A DNA stretch of 64,000 bases from Salinicoccus hispanicus (GCF_009831115.1 NZ_WUUK01000005.1:214520-278519); one strand, 5' to 3'. Numbered from the stretch's first letter, positions 8,106-17,389 are shown. Translations and numbers: made by a program. The notes: generated by a model from the sequence alone, not told the origin.

Positions 8106-9572
8106 ATGGAAACAACTGAACGATCCAAACCCGATTATCGCCTTATATTCATACTGCTTTCAGGCGCTTTCGTCGCCCTGTTGTCAAATACGTTTCTGAA
8201 TGTTGCACTGCCATCCATCAAAGATGATTTCGGTGTGACGACATCCACAGTACAATGGGTTTCTACAGCCTACATGCTGGTCAGTGGTATCGTCATTCCG
8301 ACGACCGCTTTCCTGATGCAGCGCTTCAGTGCCAGAAAACTTTTCCTTCTGGCCATGCTGCTTTTCCTCACCGGCTCACTCGTTGCCGGCTTCTCGCCGA
8401 CATTCGTCGTGCTGATCATCGGACGGATGATCCAGGCTTCCGGCTCGGCCATTCTGATGCCACTCCTGATGAACGTCATGATTACAAGCTTTCCACCTGC
8501 ACAGCGCGGGACAGCCATGGGACTCTTCAGTCTTGTAATGTTCTTCGCGCCAGCAATTGGACCGACACTGTCAGGTTTTGTCGTCCAGAACTACTCCTGG
8601 CACCTTCTGTTCTTCATGATGGTTCCAGTGCTTCTGGTCGTCCTCAGCATCGGCTGGTTCAAACTGCCTGAGACAGATACGAACTACAGTACAAAACTCG
8701 ATGTCCCATCCGTCATTCTTTCAACAATCGGATTTGGTGGCATCCTCTACGGCTTCAGTGCCGCCGGCAACAGCGGCTGGCTTAAAGCAGACGTCATCAT
8801 TGCACTTGTCGTCGGATTCATCAGTGTATTCATCTACATCAGAAAACAGACACGCATGAATGACCCGATGCTCAACTTCTCGGTCTATAAGTCCCCGATG
8901 TTTACACTGTCTTCATTGATCATCGGAGTAACGAACATGGCACTATTCTCCGGCATGATCCTGATGCCGATATATCTTCAGGATATCCAGGGCATCTCTC
9001 CACTTGATACAGGCCTGCTGCTCCTGCCGGGGGCACTGATCATGGGACTTATGAGTCCTGTATCCGGCAAGCTGTTTGATATGTTCGGCCCTAAAAGACT
9101 TGCCATATTCGGATTATTTCTGGCAGCATCAACGACATTCTTCTTCAGCCAGCTCACTTTCGATACAAGCTATGGATTTCTGATCCTGCTCTACTCGATC
9201 CGTGCATTTGGACTGACACTTGTCATGACACCGGTCATGACAAACGGCATGAATCAGCTGACGCCACACCTCACACCACATGGTTCATCCATCAACAGTA
9301 TGCTGAATCAGGTGTCCGGTGCGATTGGTACAGCGCTTCTGATCACCATCATGCAGAACAGGATGAATACAATACTGGGTGAGGCGACCGCTCCTGACGT
9401 TACAGTTGCCAATGAAGCGATGCTGTCGGGTATCAACCTTGCCTTCCTGATCGCCACACTGCTGCTTGCCATTGCTCTAGTATTGTCGTTCTTCCTTAAA
9501 CGTGTATCTACTGATGACGTTGCAACGGACACCATTACAAAGACACGACAGGTTGCAGTAGACGAGAAATAA
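8106..9572 (+). CDS. MFS drug exporter, DHA2 (EmrB/QacA) family
   Basis: A 488-residue protein with 14 predicted transmembrane helices. It has TFLNVALPSIKDDF at helix 1, VSTAYMLVSGI at helix 2, GRMIQASGSAILMPL for motif A/B, and FAPAIGPTLSGFV for the antiporter motif C. The family exports cationic or amphipathic drugs in exchange for protons. A close paralogue lies convergently downstream (9622-11019); they share the FGGxLYGFSAAGxSGWL segment. No regulator gene is adjacent. Confidence 0.92.
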   Translation: METTERSKPDYRLIFILLSGAFVALLSNTFLNVALPSIKDDFGVTTSTVQWVSTAYMLVSGIVIPTTAFLMQRFSARKLFLLAMLLFLTGSLVAGFSPTFVVLIIGRMIQASGSAILMPLLMNVMITSFPPAQRGTAMGLFSLVMFFAPAIGPTLSGFVVQNYSWHLLFFMMVPVLLVVLSIGWFKLPETDTNYSTKLDVPSVILSTIGFGGILYGFSAAGNSGWLKADVIIALVVGFISVFIYIRKQTRMNDPMLNFSVYKSPMFTLSSLIIGVTNMALFSGMILMPIYLQDIQGISPLDTGLLLLPGALIMGLMSPVSGKLFDMFGPKRLAIFGLFLAASTTFFFSQLTFDTSYGFLILLYSIRAFGLTLVMTPVMTNGMNQLTPHLTPHGSSINSMLNQVSGAIGTALLITIMQNRMNTILGEATAPDVTVANEAMLSGINLAFLIATLLLAIALVLSFFLKRVSTDDVATDTITKTRQVAVDEK

Positions 9573-9577
9573 AAAAT

Positions 9578-9625
9578 AAAGACATCCACTTTGAAGCTCG
9601 GCTTCAAAGTGGATGTCTTTTTTAA
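9578..9625. terminator. Bidirectional terminator between the two MFS genes
   Basis: A perfect 20-bp stem (9578-9597 with 9601-9620) and a TCG loop, with T runs on both sides. Confidence 0.9.
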
Positions 9626-11019
9626 TTTTGTGACGTTGGTTTTCTCAATGCAAATGACAGTAGCAGACCAACCAGTGAAATGATGGCAGCAACAAGGAAT
9701 GCCGTATTGACACCTTCTATCATGCCTTCCAGCCCGGCCGAAGGATTTCCCGTATGGGTCATGATGGAGACGAGCAGTGCAGTACCGACTGCGCCTGCAA
9801 TCTGCCGCATTGTGTTATTCATCGCAGTACCGTGCGGTACCATCTGCGGTGTCAGCTGGTTCAGACCGGCAGTTGTCACCGGCATCATCACCATGGCCAC
9901 TCCTAGCATCCTGAACACATTGACAACGGCCAGATATGTGAATGTCGTCTCGATGGTGATCATAGTGAACATGAACGTTGAAACTGTGACAAGGAACAGG
10001 CCGATGATGGCAAGCCACCTTGCTCCGAACTTGTCAAAGAGCCTGCCGGTGACCGGACTCATCGACCCCATGACCAGTGCACCAGGCAGCAGCATGAGAC
10101 CGGATTCGAAAGCACTGAATCCCATCATGTCCTGCATCAGGATCGGAAGGATCACTGCACCACCGATCATGGACATGAATACGACCATGCCGAGTCCTGT
10201 TGATATCGCGAAGATCTTATCCTTGAATACTCTGAACTCGAGAATCGGCTGCTCAAGTCTGTTCTGTCGTCTGATGAAGAGGAACAGCGTCACTGCACCA
10301 AATATGAGTGAAGCCATTACCGGTGTGCTCAACCAGCCACTGCTGCCGGCGGCACTGAAGCCGTAGAGCAGTCCACCAAAACCGAAGGTGGAAAGGATGA
10401 TCGATGGCACATCAAGTTTCGGATTCGTCTTTTCGGTGACATTCTTAAGTATGAAGTATGCAACAATCAGATCGATGATCACGATCGGAATGATGATGAA
10501 GAACAGGCCTCTCCATGGATAGCTTTCCACGAACCAGCCGGAAAGTGTCGGCCCGATGGCAGGTGCGAATCCGATGACCAGCCCGAATATGCCCATTGCT
10601 GTACCACGCTTTTCAATCGGGTAGACCAGGAAGATGATCGTCTGCATCAGTGGCATGATGATACCGGCACCTGAAGCCTGAAGAATTCTTCCTCCGAGCA
10701 GTACTGAGAAGTTTGGTGCAAGACCACAGACCAGCGTCCCTGCGCCGAACAGCCCCATTGCTGTAAAAAACAGGCTACGCGTCGAGAATTTCCCGATCAG
10801 AAAAGCAGTAATGGGAATCATTATGCCGTTTACCAGCATGAAGACGGACTGCAGCCATTGCGCAACATCCGCACTGATCTCCAGGTCTTCCATGATTGGA
10901 GGAATTGCTGTAGACAAAAGCGTCTGATTCAGAATGGCTGCAAATGCGCCAGAAACAAGTACAGCCATCAACGGTAATCGATTGATACCCGCCTGCGACT
11001 GCTGTTCATTGGTTGACAT
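9622..11019 (-). CDS. MFS drug exporter, DHA2 (EmrB/QacA) family, second copy
   Basis: A 465-residue, 14-helix proton-dependent exporter paralogous to the convergent gene: QTLLSTAIPPIMEDL at helix 1, GRILQASGAGIIMPL, FAPAIGPTLSGWF as motif C, and FGFGGLLYGFSAAGSSGWL. AGAAGG lies upstream of ATG 11019. The promoter region has a perfect 15-bp palindrome (11072-11086), where a MarR- or TetR-type repressor could bind. The substrate is unknown. Confidence 0.92.
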   Translation of the reverse strand: MSTNEQQSQAGINRLPLMAVLVSGAFAAILNQTLLSTAIPPIMEDLEISADVAQWLQSVFMLVNGIMIPITAFLIGKFSTRSLFFTAMGLFGAGTLVCGLAPNFSVLLGGRILQASGAGIIMPLMQTIIFLVYPIEKRGTAMGIFGLVIGFAPAIGPTLSGWFVESYPWRGLFFIIIPIVIIDLIVAYFILKNVTEKTNPKLDVPSIILSTFGFGGLLYGFSAAGSSGWLSTPVMASLIFGAVTLFLFIRRQNRLEQPILEFRVFKDKIFAISTGLGMVVFMSMIGGAVILPILMQDMMGFSAFESGLMLLPGALVMGSMSPVTGRLFDKFGARWLAIIGLFLVTVSTFMFTMITIETTFTYLAVVNVFRMLGVAMVMMPVTTAGLNQLTPQMVPHGTAMNNTMRQIAGAVGTALLVSIMTHTGNPSAGLEGMIEGVNTAFLVAAIISLVGLLLSFALRKPTSQN

Positions 11020-11071
11020 AAAAATCCTTCTTTCATTAAATAAGCAATACAGTATTTTGGTTGTCTAACAA

Positions 11072-11086
11072 CAATATTCAATATTG
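11072..11086. promoter_or_regulatory. Palindrome upstream of the MFS exporter, possible operator
   Basis: CAATATT-C-AATATTG is a perfect 7-1-7 inverted repeat 53 bp upstream of the exporter start. AT-rich palindromes of this size also arise by chance, so the operator call is tentative. Confidence 0.3.
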
Positions 11087-11114
11087 CCTGACTCAGAAAC
11101 AAATATCAACTAAT

Positions 11115-12335
11115 CTACTCAGCTGCAATCCGGCTGATTTCAGTGATTACATTGACCGCTTTCTCCATATTATCTATGGAAATATACTCGAACTTGCCGT
11201 GGAAATTTTCTCCGCCAGTAAAGATGTTCGGCGTCGGCAATCCTTTGTAGGACAACTGTGAGCCGTCCGTGCCGCCCCTGACCGGCTGGATGATCGGCGT
11301 GATGTCGAGTTTCTCCATGGCTTTCCTCGCGTACTCGACAATCTCCATGCGTGGCTCGATCTTGTCGCGCATATTATAGTACTGGTCGGACATATCAAGT
11401 ACAACACGCTCGGCACCGTACTCCGACTTCAGCGCTTCGACATGAGCCTGCATCTCCTGCTTGCGGGCTTCGAATTCATCTTTGCCGAAATCACGGATGA
11501 TGAAGTTGACTTCCGTCTTCTCCACGTCCCCATTGATATTTGTCAGATGGAAAAATCCTTCATACCCTTCAGTATGCTCCGGTGTATCCTTCGCATCGAA
11601 CATGGTGATGAAATCAGCCGCCATGCGTCCGGCATTGACCATCTTGTTCTTTGCTGTGCCGGGATGGACACTGTTGCCGATGAACGTCACTTTGGCACTT
11701 GCAGCGTTAAAGCTTTCATACTGAAGCTCACCGAGTGGTCCGCCGTCCACAGTATAGGCGAAATCCGCACCGAATCGTTCCACGTCGAAGTGATGCGGTC
11801 CGCGTCCAATTTCCTCATCCGGTGTGAAGGCGACCCTGATCTTACCGTGCTTAATTTCTTCATTATTGATCAGATATTCCATCGCCGTCATGATTTCCGC
11901 CACGCCGGCCTTGTTGTCGGCACCGAGCAGTGTCGTACCGTCGGTCGTCATGAGCGTATGTCCCTTGTAGTTTTCAAGTTCCGGGAACTGGTCCGGAGAA
12001 AGTACAACATCCAGTGCTTCATTCAATACGATTTCGCCGCCTGCGTATTCCACTACTTGCGGGTTGACACCGGCACCCGTAAAGTCGGTTGCCGTATCCA
12101 CGTGAGCCAGAAAACCGATGACCGGTGCACCGTCGGTGTTGGCCGGCAATGTAGCCATGAGGTATCCATTGTCATCCACTTCCACTTCCCCCATGCCGAT
12201 TTCCTTCAGTTCCGAAGCGAGCAGGTTGATCAAATCCCACTGCTTGTATGTAGAGGGTACTGCGTCGCCTGAAACATCAGACTGTGTGTCGATTTTTGCG
12301 TATCTGGAAAGTCTATCAATCAGTTTGTTGTGCAT
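11115..12335 (-). CDS. pepT: Peptidase T (tripeptide aminopeptidase)
   Basis: A 406-residue M20B metallopeptidase that releases the N-terminal residue of tripeptides in the cytoplasm. Zinc-ligand motifs are GFLAHVDTA (His 78, Asp 80), [11 protein letters not shown] (second Asp), [10 protein letters not shown] (catalytic Glu pair) and TVDGGPLGE; the C-terminal [14 protein letters not shown] is also diagnostic. Length matches PepT. It is monocistronic. Confidence 0.95.
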   Translation of the reverse strand: MHNKLIDRLSRYAKIDTQSDVSGDAVPSTYKQWDLINLLASELKEIGMGEVEVDDNGYLMATLPANTDGAPVIGFLAHVDTATDFTGAGVNPQVVEYAGGEIVLNEALDVVLSPDQFPELENYKGHTLMTTDGTTLLGADNKAGVAEIMTAMEYLINNEEIKHGKIRVAFTPDEEIGRGPHHFDVERFGADFAYTVDGGPLGELQYESFNAASAKVTFIGNSVHPGTAKNKMVNAGRMAADFITMFDAKDTPEHTEGYEGFFHLTNINGDVEKTEVNFIIRDFGKDEFEARKQEMQAHVEALKSEYGAERVVLDMSDQYYNMRDKIEPRMEIVEYARKAMEKLDITPIIQPVRGGTDGSQLSYKGLPTPNIFTGGENFHGKFEYISIDNMEKAVNVITEISRIAAE

Positions 12336-12447
12336 GTTTCCATCTCCTATGCTTTTTATTTTATTTTATCATAACCCCGGAGCTTTAATCCGGTCGAAGT
12401 CTCTGTCGAGTGTTAAAATGAAACCATCAGAATCTTGGAGGAATGAC

Positions 12448-13494
12448 ATGGAACTTGGAATCAGTACATTTGCAGAAACATTACCCGATCCGCATACAGG
12501 AAAGACGATCTCACACGCTGAAAGACTGCGTGACATCGTCGAAGAAATTGAAATGGCAGACCAGGTCGGGCTCGATGTCTATGCTGTCGGCGAGCACCAT
12601 CGTGAGGATTACGCCGTCTCCGCTCCGGAAGTCGTACTGGCAGCCGGTGCGGCACGTACGGAAAACATCAGATTATCCAGTGCTGTCACCGTCCTGTCTT
12701 CGGACGACCCTGTAAGAGTCCATGAACGGTTCGCCATGCTGGATGGCATTTCCCGCGGCCGTGCGGAGATCATGGCTGGCAGAGGCTCCTTCATCGAGTC
12801 ATTCCAGCTGTTCGGATACAACCTGAATGACTATGACGCCCTATTTGAAGAAAAATTGGATCTGCTGTTGAAACTGCAAAAAGGTGGCCCGATCAGCTGG
12901 AGCGGCAACCATCGTGCGCCGATGAATGGATTCCAGGTGTTCCCAAAACCCGAGCAGGATCAGATTCCAATCTGGATTGCGAGTGGCGGCACGCCGGACT
13001 CCACAGTCAGAGCCGGCAGACTCGGTCTGCCTTTGGCACTGGCCATCATCGGCGGGAGTCCACAGAACTTCGCCCCTCTGGTCGAGCTGTACAAGCAGAC
13101 TGCAGCTCAGGCCGGCCACACGGTCGAAACGCTCGGCATCGCCTCGCACAGTCATGGATTCATATGGGACACGGACGAAGAAGCTGCAGATCTGTTCTTC
13201 CCTTCCACACAGCAGGGTATGAATAAGATCGGTGCAGAGCGTGGCTGGGGCAACTACACGAGACGCAGCTTCGATATCGCAAGGTCAAAAAAAGGCGCGC
13301 TCTACTGTGGCAGTCCTGAAACCGTAGCCGAAAAAATCATCGACCTGCGCAAAAATGTCGGTATCAAACGGTTCCTGCTCCATACACCACTTGGCACGAT
13401 GCCGCATGACCAGGTCATGAAATCCATCCGTCTCTTCGGAGAACAAGTTGCGCCCATTGTCAGAGAAGAAATTGCACGATGGGAAGGCAGATGA
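12448..13494 (+). CDS. LLM-class flavin-dependent oxidoreductase (luciferase-like)
   Basis: A 348-residue protein of the bacterial-luciferase fold. It begins MELGISTFAE and has VGEHHREDYAVSAPEVVLAA, then VTVLSSDDPVRVHERFAMLD and SRGRAEIMAGRGSF, as in the YceB/YwcH group. ATG 12448 has GGAGG 6 nt upstream; the frame is open much further 5' but without a start site. The substrate is unknown and a monooxygenase role is inferred from family. It ends at a convergent terminator. Confidence 0.9.
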   Translation: MELGISTFAETLPDPHTGKTISHAERLRDIVEEIEMADQVGLDVYAVGEHHREDYAVSAPEVVLAAGAARTENIRLSSAVTVLSSDDPVRVHERFAMLDGISRGRAEIMAGRGSFIESFQLFGYNLNDYDALFEEKLDLLLKLQKGGPISWSGNHRAPMNGFQVFPKPEQDQIPIWIASGGTPDSTVRAGRLGLPLALAIIGGSPQNFAPLVELYKQTAAQAGHTVETLGIASHSHGFIWDTDEEAADLFFPSTQQGMNKIGAERGWGNYTRRSFDIARSKKGALYCGSPETVAEKIIDLRKNVGIKRFLLHTPLGTMPHDQVMKSIRLFGEQVAPIVREEIARWEGR

Positions 13495-13500
13495 CGCATT

Positions 13501-13529
13501 CATCCCCCTCGAAACGAGGGGGATGTTTT
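13501..13529. terminator. Terminator between LLM oxidoreductase and GNAT genes
   Basis: CATCCCCCTCG and CGAGGGGGATG form a perfect 11-bp stem around AAA, then TTTT on the plus strand. Confidence 0.88.
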
Positions 13530-14044
13530 CATATCATCGACTTCAGCTCATCAAAACCATATATCAGTTCCGTATGCTTCGACTGGCCGATTTCTATTTC
13601 CTCTTCGCCAATCCTGTGCCCGCCCATCTTTTCATAGAATCGGCATGCCGGATTTTCTGACAGCACTGCAATGACCATCCTGCCGAATCCACGTTCAATA
13701 AGATTTTTGGCTACGGCTTCGACCAGACATCTGCCGCCTCCATGGCCCTGTACGGATTCATACAGATAGATGGCATAAAGCTCACCGTCATATCCCTTGA
13801 AGTCCCCACTGCGTTCCGGCCCGCCGACCGCAAAACCGACAATTTCATCTGTGCCATCGACAAGCACGAATATCGGGTTCTGCTCCACCGCCTTTTCCCA
13901 GACTCTTTCCCGATCTGCGTACTTCATATTATCCAGGTACGCCTGGTCGACAATGTTCCTATAGGTGGTTCTCCAGCTGTCGACCTGCACTTTCGCAATG
14001 GCTGCTGCATCACCTGCATCCGCTGTCCTCAATTTCATTTCCAT
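13529..14044 (-). CDS. GNAT acetyltransferase
   Basis: A 171-residue GNAT protein. MKLRTADAGDAAAIAKVQVDS begins the fold (the N-terminal AAIAKVQVDSW is typical), EIVGFAVGG is strand 4, VQGHGGGRCLVEA is the acetyl-CoA pyrophosphate loop and NPACRFYEKMGG the C-terminal motif. The substrate is unknown. It lies 25 nt downstream of ddl on the same strand and is probably co-transcribed with it. Confidence 0.87.
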   Translation of the reverse strand: MEMKLRTADAGDAAAIAKVQVDSWRTTYRNIVDQAYLDNMKYADRERVWEKAVEQNPIFVLVDGTDEIVGFAVGGPERSGDFKGYDGELYAIYLYESVQGHGGGRCLVEAVAKNLIERGFGRMVIAVLSENPACRFYEKMGGHRIGEEEIEIGQSKHTELIYGFDELKSMI

Positions 14045-14069
14045 ATGCCCATCCCCTTTTATGATTTGT

Positions 14070-15131
14070 CTATGATAGATCGGTCTTCAGAAGGCTGTTC
14101 TGCGCGTGGCGCTCCAACGACAGTATAATCAGCCGGTCCAGCAGTTCAGCATAGCTGATACCGGATGCTTCAAGCAGCTTCGGGTACATGCTGATGCTGG
14201 TGAATCCAGGCAATGTATTGATTTCATTGACAATGATTTCCCCGTCTTCCTGCAAAAAGACATCGACGCGAGACATGCCTTCGCAGTCGAGTATCCTATA
14301 GGCATCCATTGCCGTTTTCTGGATACGTTCGCGTGTGGCATCATCGAGACGGGCTGGAATTTCAAGTGCAGCGCCGTTTTCATCGATGTATTTCGATTCG
14401 TAGGAGTAGAAATCGGTATTTGCCACGATTTCTCCAGGCACCGATACAAATGGATCTGTATTGCCAAGGACGGACACTTCAATCTCGCGCCCCTCGACTG
14501 CACTTTCAATCATCACTTTCGTATCAAACTCGAATGCAAGGTCCAATGCTTTCTGGAATGTCTGTTCATCCGTCACTTTGGATACTCCGACGGAAGATCC
14601 CTGGTTCACAGGCTTGATGAACATCGGCAGTCCAAGTGCCTCCTTTACTGCAACATAATCCACTGCATCTTTCTCATGATGCCGGCAGAGTACCCAGTCG
14701 GCAACATGAATGCCTTCCATCTTCAGCAGACGCTTGGTCATATCCTTGTCCATGCACAAGGCTGAACTTCTGACGTTGCAGCCGGCATAAGGAAGGTTCA
14801 TCATCTGAAGTACGCCTTGGACGACACCATCCTCACCGGCGGTACCGTGCAGGATCGGCAGTACGGCATCCAGTGTGTGCTCGCCCTTCTCTGAAATGAA
14901 CTGCCGTGAAGGCAGGATGGACAGGCTGACCCCGTTCTCTCCATTCTTCAGTACCTCGATTTTATCCGACTGGTCGGCAAGCAGCCACTCGCCCGCTTTC
15001 GATATGTAGATCAGACTGACCGTATAGCGGCTTTTATCCAGTGCATCCAGTACACTTTCAGCAGAACGTAGTGAGACTTCATGCTCTGTCGACTGTCCAC
15101 CATAGATGATTCCTATATTCAACTTTTCCAT
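14070..15131 (-). CDS. ddl: D-alanine--D-alanine ligase
   Basis: A 353-residue ATP-grasp ligase that makes the D-Ala-D-Ala dipeptide for peptidoglycan. IGIIYGGQSTEHEVSL is the N-terminal motif, LHGTAGEDGVVQG the substrate segment, FIKPVNQGSSVGVSKV the ATP-grasp loop, and VNEINTLPGFTSISMYPKL the metal and D-Ala site. Length is normal for Ddl. In many staphylococci murF follows ddl; here a GNAT gene does. Confidence 0.96.
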   Translation of the reverse strand: MEKLNIGIIYGGQSTEHEVSLRSAESVLDALDKSRYTVSLIYISKAGEWLLADQSDKIEVLKNGENGVSLSILPSRQFISEKGEHTLDAVLPILHGTAGEDGVVQGVLQMMNLPYAGCNVRSSALCMDKDMTKRLLKMEGIHVADWVLCRHHEKDAVDYVAVKEALGLPMFIKPVNQGSSVGVSKVTDEQTFQKALDLAFEFDTKVMIESAVEGREIEVSVLGNTDPFVSVPGEIVANTDFYSYESKYIDENGAALEIPARLDDATRERIQKTAMDAYRILDCEGMSRVDVFLQEDGEIIVNEINTLPGFTSISMYPKLLEASGISYAELLDRLIILSLERHAQNSLLKTDLS

Positions 15132-15269
15132 ACAAACACTCCTATGTCCGGATTACTTTCATTTAGCTTATAATAGCTCGAATGTTACTATGATTTTATC
15201 ATAGAGGTGCTGACACTTCTTTATTTTATATGCCGGTAGAATAAAATATATGGAGATTGAGATAATATA

Positions 15270-15298
15270 TTGACAATTCACACTTCTGTTGTTAGGAT
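15270..15298 (+). promoter_or_regulatory. Sigma-A-type promoter of the pheA leader
   Basis: TTGACA (15270-15275), a 17-bp spacer, TAGGAT (15293-15298). The predicted transcript starts near 15305, about 20 nt before the leader peptide ORF and 270 nt before pheA. Confidence 0.7.
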
Positions 15299-15326
15299 TA
15301 TAGACAATCTTAAAGAGAATTGAGTG

Positions 15327-15392
15327 ATGGATATGGATACACATTACACAACAGCTCAATTGAATACTTTTTTCTTCAGCTATTTTAGATAG
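15327..15392 (+). CDS. Phe-rich leader peptide of pheA, 21 aa
   Basis: ATG 15327 to TAG 15390-15392. The C-terminal third reads FFFSYFR: four Phe and one Tyr codon within six codons (15369-15386). That clustering of the end-product codons just before the stop is the hallmark of attenuator leader peptides such as enterobacterial PheL. The Shine-Dalgarno is modest (AAAGAG, 9 nt spacing). The ORF begins about 20 nt from the predicted transcript start and ends exactly where the first hairpin begins. It is too short for homology and the call rests on position, composition and the structures that follow. Confidence 0.72.
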   Translation: MDMDTHYTTAQLNTFFFSYFR

Positions 15393-15504
15393 CGTCTATA
15401 TTCCATCGTGGATATAGGCGATCTATATCCATGATGGCTGATTTGGATGGATAATTTCATTCCTGGCCATTTATGAAATCTAAGTGGCTGGGATTTTTAT
15501 TTTT
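15393..15504 (+). promoter_or_regulatory. Candidate transcription attenuator of pheA
   Basis: Overlapping pairings visible by eye. Hairpin A 15393-15420: 12 bp with one bulge, right after the leader stop. Hairpin B: arms 15404-15417 and 15423-15436, 14 bp with one G-U, sharing A's 3' arm, so A and B exclude each other. Hairpin E: 15426-15432 with 15447-15453, possible only if B is absent. A terminator hairpin is at 15462-15492. Bases 15445-15450 can also pair with 15467-15472, inside the terminator's 5' arm. A consistent model: Phe plenty gives A plus E plus terminator; ribosome stalling at Phe codons masks A, B forms, and 15445-15450 is freed to break the terminator. Confidence 0.65.
15462..15504 (+). 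terminator. Attenuator terminator upstream of pheA
   Basis: Arms CCTGGCCATTT (15462-15472) and AAGTGGCTGGG (15482-15492) pair over 11 bp with three G-U pairs, followed by ATTTTTATTTTT. It lies 70 bp before the pheA start, inside the same transcript. Confidence 0.65.
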
Positions 15505-15573
15505 GGACCATTTGGGTTTCTCTTGTGCCGGGAGTGATTCGAATGGTTTTTTAATTTATTTATGGGAGTGGTT

Positions 15574-16428
15574 ATGATGCTGATAGGATATCAGGGTGTG
15601 GAAGGTTCTTATAGTGAAGTTGCCTGCAAGACATTTGCCGAAGGCGGGGCATATGCAATGAAGGGGCATGCTACCTTCAAAGCGCTGGTGGATGCCCTCG
15701 TTCAGGATGAAATCGACTATATTGCACTACCTGTCGAAAATTCGACGAGCGGTCCGATTACACGTACCATCGACCTGATGAAGTATCTCGAAGTGGATGC
15801 TGTAGAGGAGATATATGTCAAGATCGATCATGCACTGATCAGCAGAAATCCGGTCGATATCGACACACTGACACGGGTCTATTCCCACCCGGAAGCACTG
15901 GAACAGTGCCATGCATTCTTGAGCGGGTATCCTGATATCGAAGTCCAGGAATATTCCGATACGGCCGAAGCCGTCCGGATGGTCAGAGATGCCGATAACC
16001 CGACCATTGCTGCTGTTGCCGGCAGTCATGCGGCCAAGCTGTACGGTATGAATATCGTCCGCGAGAATGTCAGCGACAATCCTTTCAATACCACACGCTT
16101 CCTGTTCTTCAGGAAAAAATCTTTGGAACGACTTGCTGGAACGAACAAGACTTCATTATATATCGAAACCGACCACAGTACTGGATCACTCAGTGAGATA
16201 CTCAACATCTTCAAAAAACATGGCGTCAATCTGCTCAATCTGACATCAAGACCCATCCAGCACAAACCTTTCTCATACGGTTTCTTTATTGATGTTGAAG
16301 AGGGTACGGGTGAAACATTGGACCGTGCACTGGATGACGTGGTTCGGGTCAGCAGATACATCAACATTCTCGGCACCTACCAGAAGGGGAAAATCCCCTC
16401 CTATGAAAAAGTGATGACCAATGAATAG
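15574..16428 (+). CDS. pheA: Prephenate dehydratase
   Basis: A 284-residue monofunctional prephenate dehydratase, which converts prephenate to phenylpyruvate, the committed step to phenylalanine. IGYQGVEGSYSE opens the catalytic domain, ALPVENSTSGPI is a substrate loop, and NTTRF (about 173-176) is the catalytic motif. A C-terminal ACT domain (GSLSEILNIFKKHGVNLLNL, then TSRP) binds Phe for feedback inhibition. ATG 15574 is chosen because GGGAG lies 5 nt upstream, inside the codons following an earlier in-frame ATG at 15562. Transcription is probably controlled by the leader described above. Confidence 0.95.
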   Translation: MMLIGYQGVEGSYSEVACKTFAEGGAYAMKGHATFKALVDALVQDEIDYIALPVENSTSGPITRTIDLMKYLEVDAVEEIYVKIDHALISRNPVDIDTLTRVYSHPEALEQCHAFLSGYPDIEVQEYSDTAEAVRMVRDADNPTIAAVAGSHAAKLYGMNIVRENVSDNPFNTTRFLFFRKKSLERLAGTNKTSLYIETDHSTGSLSEILNIFKKHGVNLLNLTSRPIQHKPFSYGFFIDVEEGTGETLDRALDDVVRVSRYINILGTYQKGKIPSYEKVMTNE

Positions 16429-16494
16429 AATCTCCCGGATTTCCCTGCCCGCTCCATGTATAATGGGAAAGAATCAGTAGGAAAGGGAATCGGT

Positions 16495-17388
16495 ATGAAT
16501 AACAATAATGCTCAAAAGCTGATCATGATTTCAATCATCGGTGCGCTGGCATTTGCAGCACTCGGTATTTTCTGGGGAATTCTGGCTGATAGTCAGATGA
16601 TCCAGTTTGATGGATATTATTCCTTCATCAGTGTGCTTCTGTCGGTGCTGTCGATGCTCGCGCTGCGTTTCATCTCCAAGGAGGACGAAAAGCGGTTCCC
16701 GTTCGGCAAGGAGAGTTTCATCCCGCTGACGATTGTCATCAAGTATGTCGGCATACTGATGCTGATCCTCATCTCTCTCGTTCAGGCACTGGGCGCCCTC
16801 TTCTCGGGCGGAAACGTGATGTCGATGAGTACAGGCATCGCCTACGCACTCATTTCAACCATCGGATGCTACGCTGCCTACTTCTACTTTCGATCGAGAG
16901 GGCAAGGCAATGAAATCATTTCAGCCGAAATGAACCAGTGGCGCATGGATGCACTGCTCAGTGCCGGGGTACTTGCAGGTTTCGTCATCGGCTGGGGTTT
17001 GAGTTTTACCCCTCTGGATATATTTGTGCCGTATGTAGATCCGTTGATGGTCGTTGTCGTTGCCGGCTACTTCATCAAAGTCCCGCTGCTGGAAATGTAT
17101 ACGGCCCTGAGGGAACTGCTTGAGATGGCGCCCCGTCATCAGATCAGTGAGCAGGTCGAAGCGGAAGTCGAATCACTCAGTCTTCGGCATGCATTCGAGG
17201 ACTACGCACTCCGGCTGCAGAAGATGGGACCGAAGCTCTATATCGAGATCGAGTTCATCGTCGCCTTGGAGGAAGACCTCAGGATCAGTGAACAGGATAA
17301 AATACGGCATGAACTAAAAAAGAGCCTGAAGGAACTGACGCTCGATCCATGGATTACGGTCGTCTTTACACATGAGCAACAGAAATAA
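16495..17388 (+). CDS. Cation diffusion facilitator family transporter
   Basis: A 297-residue protein with about six N-terminal helices and a cytoplasmic C-terminal domain (about residues 200-297), the CDF layout. Asp of FDGYYSF in helix 2 and Asp of QWRMDALLS in helix 5 sit where metal ligands are expected. The usual HxxxD pair in helix 5 is not seen, so the ion (Zn, Mn, Fe) is uncertain. ATG 16495 follows AAAGGG; the frame is open 13 codons further upstream without a good site. It is 66 nt after pheA, with a TATAAT at about 16459 that may give it its own promoter. Confidence 0.82.
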   Translation: MNNNNAQKLIMISIIGALAFAALGIFWGILADSQMIQFDGYYSFISVLLSVLSMLALRFISKEDEKRFPFGKESFIPLTIVIKYVGILMLILISLVQALGALFSGGNVMSMSTGIAYALISTIGCYAAYFYFRSRGQGNEIISAEMNQWRMDALLSAGVLAGFVIGWGLSFTPLDIFVPYVDPLMVVVVAGYFIKVPLLEMYTALRELLEMAPRHQISEQVEAEVESLSLRHAFEDYALRLQKMGPKLYIEIEFIVALEEDLRISEQDKIRHELKKSLKELTLDPWITVVFTHEQQK

Positions 17389-17389
17389 A

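Noticed and set aside
9680..10366. 228-codon plus-strand ORF inside the second MFS gene
   Set aside because: Shadow of the 14-helix exporter: biased Met/Thr/Pro composition and no start signals.
12118..12447. N-terminal extension of the luciferase-like oxidoreductase
   Set aside because: It overlaps the divergent pepT gene; GGAGG 6 nt before ATG 12448 marks the real start.
15168..15573. T-box riboswitch upstream of pheA
   Set aside because: The conserved T-box sequence and specifier stem are not seen; the Phe-rich ORF and alternative hairpins explain the leader better.
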